Assembly (NCBI RefSeq): GCF_000317695.1
Contig: NC_019771.1
Span: 4,516,001 to 4,580,000, forward strand
Length of the DNA: 64,000 nt
Reading direction: 5' to 3'
DNA from: Anabaena cylindrica PCC 7122
Lineage (GTDB): Bacteria; Cyanobacteriota; Cyanobacteriia; Cyanobacteriales; Nostocaceae
The notes under the pieces are model-generated. The model was not told the origin of the DNA, did not search any database, and was given only the letters and a program-made list of their open reading frames with translations. Below are positions 33,213-41,090 of this stretch, one piece after another; within the stretch, counting starts at the first letter, position 1; the number at the start of each line of letters is the position of its first letter. Both the position numbers and the translations under genes were made by a program.

Positions 33213-33340
33213 ATGTCTGTTTTAGTATTAAATTAACCCTTTCCATGAGATGCTGGATGGCTAATGCTTGGAAATAGGCAGGAATTACATCTATGGTGCG
33301 ATCGCTTTCTATTGATGTGCAAGGGGCAGTAGTCTTATAA
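33213..33340 (+). pseudogene. remnant of a second thrB (leader plus last codons)
   Basis: 33263-33340 aligns base for base without gaps with the last 78 bp of thrB (37436-37513). It would read ANAWK-stop-AGITSMVRSLSIDVQG against NAWKQEGITSIVRSLPLDTQ in thrB, including an in-frame TAG. The 50 bases before it (33213-33256, ...CATGAGATGCTGG) match the thrB leader (36527-36569). The body of the gene between leader and tail is gone. This shows a second thrB once stood behind ndhD-A. Confidence 0.75.
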
Positions 33341-33431
33341 TGAATGGGTAATTAGGGTTTGCCGATAGCTTAGTTTGTCTTTGGGCATATAAAGCTATAC
33401 CCTATATCAATTAATTTACTGAGCTATAAAT

Positions 33432-35294
33432 ATGCTGACAAAAGAATTTTATAATGTAATTGATAGCGAAATTAATACACTATTGGAAAAATATAAAGAT
33501 GATGAATTTATAAAAAAACATAAAAGTGCTATAAACAATCAGAAATCTTATGCCCTCTTAATTTGGTTTCTCGAATTTTACGGTAGAAAATCTAACTATA
33601 AAGATTTTATTACCGATGGAGATAAAGATAGTTCTTGCGACATTGTTTTTGATAATACAAACAATCAAGGGGATAAAATTTTTTATGTCGTTCAGTCAAA
33701 ATGGAACAATGCTGATAATTCAGAAAAAGAAACTGATAAAGACGAAATACTAAAAGCACTGAATGATTTTGATACGATTTTACGAGGCGAGAAGCAAAAT
33801 ATTAATGAAAAAATCAAAGCAAAATTAGAGGATCTGGATAATCACCTCAAAGCTAATGGAGAGGTTAAATTTATATTTTTGACACTTTCTCAATATAAAG
33901 GGGGTGCGGATGAAAACATTAGTGCTTTTAAAAAAAATGATGAAAAAACTAAATTTGAAGTAATTGATATAAATCGCATAAAGGTAGATTATATTGACAG
34001 AACATATAAAAAAATAGAACCTTTAAATCCCCTAGAAAGTTATCAAAATCCAGAAGAAAATCCTGTTACTTTAGAAATAGTTCAAAAAAATGGAGTTGTT
34101 AAAATAGAGAAGCCTTTTGAGGCGTATATGTTTTTACTTCGCCCCAAAAGTATCTATGATTTATTTGAAAAATATGGATTTGCTCTTTTTTATAAAAATG
34201 TCAGAAATCCTCTACTGCAATCACAATTCAATGAAGATATAGAAATAACTGCGGTGGATAATCCTGCCTATTTTTGGTATTATAATAATGGCATTACAGC
34301 AATTACTTATTTCTTACCTACTATTGGCAAAAAAGCTGAACAAATAGAATTAACAGGATTGCAAATTATTAATGGCGCACAAACTGTTTATGCCATTTAC
34401 CGAGCTTACAAAGATGCGACAGTAACGAAACGGAAGCAAATGGATAGTGAATCTTTGGTGACTTTACGCTTATTAAAATCAGGTGGAAAAGACTTTGATT
34501 TGAATGTTACCAGGTATACTAATTCCCAAAACCCCGTAGATGATAGAGATTTTTGTGCTAATGACGATATACAGATAATGCTGCAAAACGCATCCTATCA
34601 AACTAATGTTTGGTATGAAAAAAGGCGTGACGAGTTTAGAGAAACCCCAGAGAATGTAACAGAAGTTCCAAATTATATCTTTGCAAATACCTATTTAGCT
34701 TATCATTTGCAAGATCCTTCTAGTGTTTTAAAAAACGACCGCCAACGAAACGAAACGGGTAAAGACTTGAATTTTATTTCCCATATAGAAAATAAAGATG
34801 GTCTTTATGAAAAAATCTTTAATAATGAAACAACATTTGAAAATATGCTATGTGGATCGTATGTTTGGGACGTACTGTGTCAAAACACATCTCTTTTAAA
34901 GAAGGATAATTTCAACGTTGGTTTATATCATTTATTAGCTTTATTCAAAGTAGGCTTTACAAAGTATTTAAAAGCAAAATTTAATGATAAAATAAATGTA
35001 AATAAATACATAATCAAAATTTATGAACAAGATGATAAAGAAATTATAATTAAAACTGTTAAATTTATTAATCAGTTTGTTAAGCGGCAAATTGAAGTAA
35101 GCGACAATGAAGAAAAAACAACAGAAAGAATTTTCAAATTCTTATTTGAACCGTATCATTATGAGAAAACGAAAGAAGCCTTAGAAGATTTAGAGATTTC
35201 CGTCGAGGATATTGAAAATATAACTATTAAAGACAACGAAAAACTTATTGAGGGAGAAATTGGTGAAGAAAATAATAGCGAAAATAATGATTGA
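33432..35294 (+). CDS. AIPR family (abortive-infection phage-resistance) protein
   Basis: 620 residues. The AIPR domain core sits at about 250-320: YKNVRNPLLQSQFNEDIEI, NPAYFWYYNNGITAI and LQIINGAQTVYAIY. A possible PD-(D/E)XK-like nuclease module lies in the N-terminal region (D70, then Q88-S-K90 in YVVQSKW). AIPR proteins are found in phage-defence islands; the mechanism is not established. The gene is far more AT-rich than ndhD and thrB around it, and it sits alone between two remnants, so it looks acquired. No partner gene overlaps it. Confidence 0.75.
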   Translation: MLTKEFYNVIDSEINTLLEKYKDDEFIKKHKSAINNQKSYALLIWFLEFYGRKSNYKDFITDGDKDSSCDIVFDNTNNQGDKIFYVVQSKWNNADNSEKETDKDEILKALNDFDTILRGEKQNINEKIKAKLEDLDNHLKANGEVKFIFLTLSQYKGGADENISAFKKNDEKTKFEVIDINRIKVDYIDRTYKKIEPLNPLESYQNPEENPVTLEIVQKNGVVKIEKPFEAYMFLLRPKSIYDLFEKYGFALFYKNVRNPLLQSQFNEDIEITAVDNPAYFWYYNNGITAITYFLPTIGKKAEQIELTGLQIINGAQTVYAIYRAYKDATVTKRKQMDSESLVTLRLLKSGGKDFDLNVTRYTNSQNPVDDRDFCANDDIQIMLQNASYQTNVWYEKRRDEFRETPENVTEVPNYIFANTYLAYHLQDPSSVLKNDRQRNETGKDLNFISHIENKDGLYEKIFNNETTFENMLCGSYVWDVLCQNTSLLKKDNFNVGLYHLLALFKVGFTKYLKAKFNDKINVNKYIIKIYEQDDKEIIIKTVKFINQFVKRQIEVSDNEEKTTERIFKFLFEPYHYEKTKEALEDLEISVEDIENITIKDNEKLIEGEIGEENNSENND

Positions 35295-35387
35295 TGTACA
35301 AGTAACTGTATTGAATCTCAAGCGAATCGCTCCTCTTGTAGATTGGATTGATGAAATGAAACCGAACAAATCAAGGTTTCTGCCACT

Positions 35388-35541
35388 AAATCCGGCAACG
35401 AGTGATAGCATCTGGTTTACGACTGCTGAACGAGGACGAAATTGAACATGAACTGGCTGCACGTCGAGGTGGATTCTGTGAGTCTTAAGAAGAAATACTT
35501 AGACTCTGGTGTACTCATGACCGCTTTTCAGGGTAAGTATT
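35388..35541 (+). pseudogene. duplicated fragment of an antitoxin/PIN-toxin locus (copy A)
   Basis: About 150 bp nearly identical to 36346-36494. It encodes the antitoxin C-terminus (IRQRVIASGLRLLNEDEIEH, then ELAARRGGFCES-stop) and the first about 22 codons of a PIN toxin starting at GTG (VSLKKKYLDSGVLMTAFQG), which then runs into TGA. Nothing else of either gene remains. It lies 40 bp before a DUF29 gene and is in direct orientation to copy B. Confidence 0.75.
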
Positions 35542-35580
35542 GATTGTATGTGCAATTTGTAAATAACAAAAGGTGAAGTT

Positions 35581-36030
35581 ATGACAGTTATTACTAATTT
35601 ACAGCAACTCTATGAAACAGACGATCATTTATGGTTATTAGAAACTATTCAATTATTAAAACAAAGTCGTTTTGATGAGTTAGATTTAGAAAATTTAATT
35701 GAGGAATTAGAATCATTGACGAAAAGAGATAAACACCAAGTTAAAAGTTTACTAGAACAAGTAATTAGACATCTTTTATTATTGCAGTTTTGGGTGCAAG
35801 AATATGACAGAAATAAAAATCATTGGCGTTCGGAAATTAGAAGCTTTCGAGTACAGTTAAAAGATAGATTAACATCTAATTTGTATAATTATTTGAATTC
35901 TATTCTTACAACTATTTATGAGGATGCTTTGGGCTATGTTCAAGAAAAAACAGGTTTTACTGTAAATTTTCCCTCCGAATGTCCTTATTCTTTTGAAGAA
36001 GTTCTCGATATTAATTATTTACCTAACTAA
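35581..36030 (+). CDS. DUF29 family protein
   Basis: 149 residues with the DUF29 pattern: LYETDDHLWLLETIQLLKQS, LDLENLIEELESLTKRDKHQ, VIRHLLLLQFW, NHWRSEIRSFRVQLKDRL. Complete and probably functional; function unknown. It is enclosed by two direct copies of a TA-locus fragment (35388 and 36346), suggesting it lies in a small duplicated or inserted segment. AGGTG lies 6 nt before its ATG. Confidence 0.85.
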   Translation: MTVITNLQQLYETDDHLWLLETIQLLKQSRFDELDLENLIEELESLTKRDKHQVKSLLEQVIRHLLLLQFWVQEYDRNKNHWRSEIRSFRVQLKDRLTSNLYNYLNSILTTIYEDALGYVQEKTGFTVNFPSECPYSFEEVLDINYLPN

Positions 36031-36185
36031 ATAAATCAGTGCTTGCAATTGAGTGTTTTGCTTTGTTTATCTAATCTATAGACTACTGGCTTTTATTATT
36101 TATTCAGTAAGTCCTATTTATCATCGAAAATACCTGAAATGTTTCTGGATATAAAATAGAAATATAATTCAATAGTGAGGTATTT

Positions 36186-36446
36186 ATGGGGAAAGAAGAA
36201 GAACTACTAGAAAACTGGCGAGAACTCACACAGGAAAAGCAAAAAAAAGTCTTAGCATTTGTAGAACTTCTGAAATCAGAGTCAGAAATAACACCTCCCG
36301 AATCTGATTTTGTACCACAAACCCCCTTAGCCCAAAAATTATGGGAAATCCGGCAACGAGCGATCGCTACTGGTTTACGACTGCTGAACGAGGACGAAAT
36401 TGAACAAGAACTGGCTGCACGTCGAGGTGGATTCTGTGAGTCTTAG
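36186..36446 (+). CDS. antitoxin (DUF2281/VapB-like)
   Basis: 86 residues. The helical N-terminal half (EELLENWRELTQEKQKKVLA, FVELLKSE) and the C-terminal LWEIRQRAIATGLRLLNEDE followed by IEQELAARRGG are typical of cyanobacterial antitoxins paired with PIN toxins. It is intact, but its toxin is cut off after about 20 codons (next entry). An isolated fragment of its 3' half is found upstream at 35388. Confidence 0.65.
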   Translation: MGKEEELLENWRELTQEKQKKVLAFVELLKSESEITPPESDFVPQTPLAQKLWEIRQRAIATGLRLLNEDEIEQELAARRGGFCES

Positions 36447-36561
36447 GAAGACATACTTAGACTCTGGTGTACTCATTGCCGCTTTTCAGGGTACGTGTCA
36501 GTTCGCTAATTTTTATTCTCCGCCAATGTCAGTTTTAGTAACAACTGAACCCTTAACATGA
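36436..36561 (+). pseudogene. truncated PIN-domain toxin remnant
   Basis: The GTG start at 36436 overlaps the antitoxin end by 11 bp. The product begins VSLRKTYLDSGVLIAAFQGT, the start of a PIN domain with the first catalytic Asp. It then becomes unrelated and stops at 36559-36561. The rest of the domain (over 100 residues) is absent. The orphaned antitoxin therefore no longer has a toxin at this locus. Confidence 0.7.
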
Positions 36562-36598
36562 GATGCTGGTTAATCGATTGGTGAGTATTTATAAATAA

Positions 36599-37513
36599 AT
36601 GTCTTTGGTTTCTACTGTTACTGTTAAAGTCCCCGCCACAACTGCTAATTTGGGGCCTGGTTTTGACTGCATTGGTGCTGCATTAAAGCTGTACAACGAA
36701 GTTAAGTTCACTCGCCTTGATGCTGGTGGGTTAATTATTCAAGTTTCTGGTGCTGAAGCCGAAAAGGTGCAAACTGATGAGAGTAATTTGCTCTATCAGG
36801 CGTTTGTCAAGTTATATCAATATATAGAGCAGACACCGCCATCAGTGAAAATAGAAATTAAGTTGGGTGTACCTTTGGCGAGGGGTTTGGGAAGTTCGGC
36901 GACTGCAATTGTCGGGGGTTTAGTGGCTGCTAATCAACTAGCGGGTTCACCTCTGTCTGAGTTGCAGGTGATGGAATTAGCGATCGCTATGGAAGGACAT
37001 CCTGATAATGTAGTACCAGCTTTATTAGGGGGATGTCGTCTAGCTGCAACTAGCCTAACAGGTTGGGAAATTTGTGATGTTACCTGGCATCGAGATATAG
37101 TTCCAGTAGTTGCCATCCCTGATTTTGAATTGTCAACCTCAGAAGCGCGGCGAGTTTTACCCACAGAAGTCAGTCGTGCAGATGCAATTTTTAATATTGC
37201 TCATTTTGGTTTATTGTTGCGAGGTTTGGCAACTAATCGTCAAGAATGGTTAAAAGCAGCTTTACAAGATAAGTTACATCAGCCTTATCGACAAGCCTTA
37301 ATTCCTGGTTACGAAGCGGTAAATACTGCTGCTGTTGCTGCTGGTGCTTATGGCATGGTGATTAGTGGCGCAGGCCCCACACTGTTAGCTTTAGCGGATG
37401 CATCTGAAGCAAAAACAGTGGGAACAGCTATGTTAAATGCTTGGAAACAAGAGGGAATTACATCTATTGTGCGATCGCTCCCCCTCGATACTCAAGGGGT
37501 AACCATCTCATAG
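36599..37513 (+). CDS. thrB: homoserine kinase
   Basis: 304 residues of the GHMP kinase family. ThrB phosphorylates homoserine with ATP on the path to threonine. Motif 1 is TANLGPGFDCIGAAL, motif 2 is VPLARGLGSSATAIVGG (ATP-binding P-loop), and motif 3 is YGMVISGAGPTLLAL near the C-terminus. The leader 36527-36569 and the last 78 bp are duplicated at 33213-33340. It is followed by a seven-base tandem repeat array and by a coiled-coil gene on the same strand. Confidence 0.95.
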   Translation: MSLVSTVTVKVPATTANLGPGFDCIGAALKLYNEVKFTRLDAGGLIIQVSGAEAEKVQTDESNLLYQAFVKLYQYIEQTPPSVKIEIKLGVPLARGLGSSATAIVGGLVAANQLAGSPLSELQVMELAIAMEGHPDNVVPALLGGCRLAATSLTGWEICDVTWHRDIVPVVAIPDFELSTSEARRVLPTEVSRADAIFNIAHFGLLLRGLATNRQEWLKAALQDKLHQPYRQALIPGYEAVNTAAVAAGAYGMVISGAGPTLLALADASEAKTVGTAMLNAWKQEGITSIVRSLPLDTQGVTIS

Positions 37514-37560
37514 CACAGGGCAGGGGGCAGAAGAAAGATAAATAAATACTCTTCTCCCCA

Positions 37561-37616
37561 ATTACCAATTACCAATTACCAATTACCAATTACCAATTAC
37601 CAATTACCAATTACCA
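37561..37616. repeat. ATTACCA heptamer tandem array (8 copies)
   Basis: Exactly eight perfect copies of ATTACCA. This is a short tandemly repeated repetitive (STRR) array, the type described for heterocystous cyanobacteria. Units of the same class appear at 7112-7144, 49474-49506 (CTAATGA), 54511-54544 (CAGGGGG) and 59584-59604 (AATTCGT). It is not a CRISPR array since there are no spacers. Confidence 0.9.
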
Positions 37617-37628
37617 AAAAATATATAT

Positions 37629-38168
37629 ATGGATATGCAGCAAATGCAGGTACAGATAGAAGAACTTAACTCGCAAATTCAGGCGCTTCAGCAAGAACGC
37701 AATGCACTCACTAATAATAAAATAGAGTCTGGCGAGAATGATTCACCCCAGGCAATAGTTGAGGCTTACCGTCGCCAAGCTAGAGAAAATGTGCAATTGT
37801 CGGCAGAACTCAAAGGCATTGATGATGCGATCGCAGCACTCACCGAAAGTATCACATTTTTAGAAAAAGAGATACAACAGCAGCAAGGCTATCTAACCAA
37901 GCGTTCAGCCCTATCCATTCGCATCTCTCAACAGCAGCAGCAGCTAGAAGAAGCCAAAAAAATCGCTCAAGTTCACGCCCAAAACGTTAATCAACTTGCA
38001 CAGGAACTAGCCACAGAAATCAAACTCCTCAAAGCTTGCGCTGATGAACTTAGCCCCATGTATTGGCAGGTTTATTACAAACCCTTCATCACCGGATTTA
38101 AAACCATCTCAGTTCCCTATGTCCGTTCCGATGGAGAAGTATGGACAATTGTCAACCGTGTTGTGTAA
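37629..38168 (+). CDS. coiled-coil hypothetical protein, 179 aa
   Basis: A long Gln/Glu-rich coiled coil (QIEELNSQIQALQQERNALT and IDDAIAALTESITFLEKEIQ) is followed by a globular end (YWQVYYKPFITGFKTISVPY). No signal or membrane segment. Family not recognised, though it looks like a cyanobacterial conserved protein. It sits between thrB and ndhD-B with its own terminator behind it. Confidence 0.7.
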   Translation: MDMQQMQVQIEELNSQIQALQQERNALTNNKIESGENDSPQAIVEAYRRQARENVQLSAELKGIDDAIAALTESITFLEKEIQQQQGYLTKRSALSIRISQQQQQLEEAKKIAQVHAQNVNQLAQELATEIKLLKACADELSPMYWQVYYKPFITGFKTISVPYVRSDGEVWTIVNRVV

Positions 38169-38231
38169 AGACTAGATATCAATTTTGTAGAAATGTAAAT
38201 TCCATATAAAAAATCGGAATTATAACGTAAG

Positions 38232-38257
38232 ACGGCAACTGATGTTGCCGTTTTTTT
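38232..38257 (+). terminator. intrinsic terminator after the coiled-coil gene
   Basis: CGGCAAC (38233-38239) and GTTGCCG (38244-38250) form a perfect 7-bp stem with a TGAT loop, directly followed by T7. It is 64 bp after the stop of the 179-residue gene and separates its transcript from ndhD-B. Confidence 0.85.
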
Positions 38258-38359
38258 GTTGACGTTACAAAACTTTGCTTTTAGAATGGACACGAGCCTA
38301 TTTTAGTAAGTATTTATTACTAATTATGCCCAAAATAGCAAATATTAGGGGCCAACTCG

Positions 38360-38389
38360 TTTACAAAAGTAACGATTCCTTAATATAAT
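38360..38389 (+). promoter_or_regulatory. sigma-70-type promoter of ndhD-B
   Basis: TTTACA (38360-38365) and TATAAT (38384-38389) are separated by 18 bp, a near-consensus pair. The predicted start is near 38396, about 30 nt before the ndhD-B ATG. The terminator of the previous gene ends about 100 bp upstream, so ndhD-B is a separate unit. Confidence 0.6.
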
Positions 38390-38428
38390 GTAAACAAAAG
38401 CGAAACCAAAAATATATTGTCAGAAGTG

Positions 38429-40033
38429 ATGAATGCGATAGAACTTCCTTGGTTGTCAGCCATAATTTTTTTGCCATTAGTGGCCACCCTAGCCATCCCC
38501 TTCATTCCCGATAAAGACGGCAAAACCGTCCGCTGGTACGGGCTAGGAATAGCATTTGCAGACTTTGCATTAATGATTTTTGCCCTCTGGCAGAGCTACG
38601 ACTTCCAAAGTTCAGCCCTGCAACTCACAGAAAACTATGCTTGGATACCCCAGATTGGTTTTAACTGGGCTGTCGGAGTCGATGGTTTGTCAATGCCCCT
38701 AATACTTTTAACAGGCTTAATCAACACTCTCGCAGTATTCGCGGCTTGGAAAGTAGACAACAAGCCGCGATTATTTTATGCCTTGATGTTGGTGATGTAC
38801 AGCGCGCAATTAGGCGTTTTTCTCGCCCAAGACTTGCTAATGTTCTTCTTAATGTGGGAAATCGAATTAGTACCTGTTTACTTACTAATTTCCATCTGGG
38901 GAGGAAAAAACCGCCGCTACGCAGCCACCAAATTCATTATTTATACCGCAGCAGCATCTATATTTATTCTCGTAGCTGGTTTTGCAATGGCATTCTATGG
39001 TGATAACTTCACCTTCAACATGACAGCATTGGGAATGAAAGAATATCCCCAAGCCTTAGAACTCGCACTATATGCAGGATTTTTAATTGCCTACGGTGTA
39101 AAACTACCAATTTTCCCTTTCCATACATGGTTGCCTGATGCTCACGGTGAAGCATCTGCTCCTGGTTCCATGATTTTGGCAGGTGTATTGTTGAAAATGG
39201 GTGGTTATGCACTTATTCGCTTCAACGTGGGAATGTTAACAGATGCCCATGCTGTTTTTGCTCCAGTTTTAGCAGTATTAGGAGTAGTTAACATAGTTTA
39301 TGGTGCTTGTTGCGCCTTTGCTCAAACCAACCTCAAACGCCGCTTGGCTTACTCTTCAATTGCCCACATGGGGTTTGTATTGATTGGGATTGCTTCCTAC
39401 ACAGAAATCGGCATCAGCGGTGCTGTGTTACAGATGGTTTCCCACGGTTTGATTGCAGCTAGTTTGTTCTTCTTATCTGGTGTGACTTACGAACGTACCC
39501 ACACCTTAATGATGGATAAAATGGGTGGCATAGCTAAAGTAATGCCCCGAACCTTCGCATTATTTACTATCGGTTCAATGGCTTCTCTAGCTTTACCCGG
39601 CATGAGTGGCTTCGTCGGTGAGTTAATGATATTCTTGGGTATTGGCACCAGTGATGTTTACAGTTCTAGCTTCAAAATTGTAGTCATCTTCTTATCAGCA
39701 GTTGGCGTAATTCTCACCCCCATTTATTTACTCTCCATGTTGCGTCAAGTGTTCTACGGAGAGCAAAGCCAAGAATTACATTTAGATGCTGTAGTATCTG
39801 ATGTTAAACCTCGTGAATTATTCATCACCGCTTGTTTATTACTTCCTATCATCGGCATTGGTTTCTATCCTAAGTTAGCCACACAAGCTTATGATGTGAA
39901 AACAGTTGAAGTTGCTGCTCATGCTCGTCAAGCATTACCAGTTATTGCTCATCAACAACCAACCAACTTGTACTCGCAAATCTTCACAACACCAACATTA
40001 GCGAGTTCTGAAATTGTTAATATAGCCGAGTAA
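38429..40033 (+). CDS. ndhD: NAD(P)H-quinone oxidoreductase subunit 4 (NdhD), paralog B
   Basis: 534 residues from ATG 38429 (MNAIELPWLSAII); a TTG four codons earlier is open but the ATG start fits the family better. About 14 membrane helices. The landmark FPFHTWLPDAHGEASAPGSM, KLP motif and MWEIELVPVYLLISIWGG are canonical, so this copy looks like the regular NdhD. It has a shorter loop (GEQSQELHLDAVVSDVKPRE) where paralog A has the Cys-containing insertion. Regulated from its own promoter. Confidence 0.92.
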   Translation: MNAIELPWLSAIIFLPLVATLAIPFIPDKDGKTVRWYGLGIAFADFALMIFALWQSYDFQSSALQLTENYAWIPQIGFNWAVGVDGLSMPLILLTGLINTLAVFAAWKVDNKPRLFYALMLVMYSAQLGVFLAQDLLMFFLMWEIELVPVYLLISIWGGKNRRYAATKFIIYTAAASIFILVAGFAMAFYGDNFTFNMTALGMKEYPQALELALYAGFLIAYGVKLPIFPFHTWLPDAHGEASAPGSMILAGVLLKMGGYALIRFNVGMLTDAHAVFAPVLAVLGVVNIVYGACCAFAQTNLKRRLAYSSIAHMGFVLIGIASYTEIGISGAVLQMVSHGLIAASLFFLSGVTYERTHTLMMDKMGGIAKVMPRTFALFTIGSMASLALPGMSGFVGELMIFLGIGTSDVYSSSFKIVVIFLSAVGVILTPIYLLSMLRQVFYGEQSQELHLDAVVSDVKPRELFITACLLLPIIGIGFYPKLATQAYDVKTVEVAAHARQALPVIAHQQPTNLYSQIFTTPTLASSEIVNIAE

Positions 40034-40084
40034 TTATAAAGCCCTAAAAAGGTTCTGCAAGTAAATCTTAAATAAGAGGGGATT

Positions 40085-40110
40085 TAGGGGTGGTTTTAGA
40101 ACTACCCCTA
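40085..40110 (+). terminator. terminator-like hairpin after ndhD-B
   Basis: TAGGGGTGGTT (40085-40095) pairs with AACTACCCCTA (40100-40110) through 11 bp including one G-U. It lies 52 bp after the stop codon. There is no T run, so termination efficiency is uncertain. Confidence 0.45.
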
Positions 40111-40323
40111 ATTAATATTTAGTCAGGGTGGGTGAGACGCACAAGATAAGATGATATTGACAGATTTAGAACTCACCTAATTAGCTTGCTTTATAACTTT
40201 GTAGGGTGCATCAGACTCGATAAAATTCATCAACAATCAACAGAAATTTGACATCTGACGCACCTGACGACTGAACCTGTCATTTTCAGGTTTACAGACT
40301 ACTATCAAAGCTTGATAAGCATT

Positions 40324-40429
40324 TATAGCGTTTCCTCATCACATGAGGTACATCATAGCCCCCTCATCGCTTGCGGGGAGGGGGTTGGGGGTGGGGTTCT
40401 TGTATCTCACTTAATCGAGAAACGCTATA
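40324..40429. repeat. 106-bp MITE-like element
   Basis: TATAGCGTTTC (40324-40334) and GAAACGCTATA (40419-40429) are perfect 11-bp inverted ends; between them lies a G-rich stretch (CGGGGAGGGGGTTGGGGGTG). The gap 40034-40457 holds no gene. A second short palindrome, GGTGCATCAGA/TCTGACGCACC, lies at 40205-40215/40254-40264 and is related to sequence inside the element at 21054. Confidence 0.7.
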
Positions 40430-40457
40430 TAAGCATTTTTTTTTAATATCCTATTTA

Positions 40458-40826
40458 TCAAGACTCAATAATATATGTCTTCATAGCATGAATAAACAAA
40501 CCTAATCCCCAACCCAAAAGAGGGAAAATTGCCCAAAAATATGAAGGACTTACTAACAAATTTAACAGAATTAAAAATCCATTCACCCCGACAAAAGTAA
40601 TCAGATGTGATTTAAATTCCTTACGTTCTTGGGCTTTAGATTTATGTTGTTTTTTCACTTCTATTTCCCTTGTTAACCATTCTTGTTCCGCAGCTTTTAA
40701 TGACTCTGATGAAAGTCCCAATTCTGATGCAATTTCTATAATCTGTTCCCGTGTAAATTCTCCCTGTTGCTGACGGGCAAAAGCTACTTCCAAAATCTGT
40801 TGCATTTCTTCTGAGTTATAAGCCAT
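40458..40826 (-). CDS. 2TM domain-containing protein
   Basis: 122 residues. The N-terminal part is a short helix-turn-helix-like region (FTREQIIEIASELGLSSESL). The C-terminal half has two membrane helices (about 72-88 and 93-112) with the 2TM-type FVGVNGFLILLNLLVSPSYF-WAIFPLLGWGLGLFIHA layout. Function unknown; similar proteins are common in cyanobacteria and other bacteria, sometimes with sensor domains. Single gene. Confidence 0.75.
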   Translation of the reverse strand: MAYNSEEMQQILEVAFARQQQGEFTREQIIEIASELGLSSESLKAAEQEWLTREIEVKKQHKSKAQERKEFKSHLITFVGVNGFLILLNLLVSPSYFWAIFPLLGWGLGLFIHAMKTYIIES

Positions 40827-41090
40827 ATAAATACCTAAGAATGTGAAAAATAGCCTGTAAAATTAACTTATTTTAGGTAAATGTTCTTTGTTAAGAATCT
40901 CTCACTAAAAATTTAGGTGATGTAGCTAAAGCTTCAAAACCATTAAAAAAATATTTACCTGTTTTTACGAACTGCTTAGAAATATATTTTATATCTGAAA
41001 AAATAATCCATAAAGTAATTGATAGTACAAATATGAATTTATTAGGTTTGTTTTTATAAAGGATGTTATAAAAGTATTCTATTTGACTTT

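Noticed and set aside
37561..37616. Heptamer repeats first looked at as a possible CRISPR array
   Set aside because: No spacers, unit of 7 bp only; STRR repeat.
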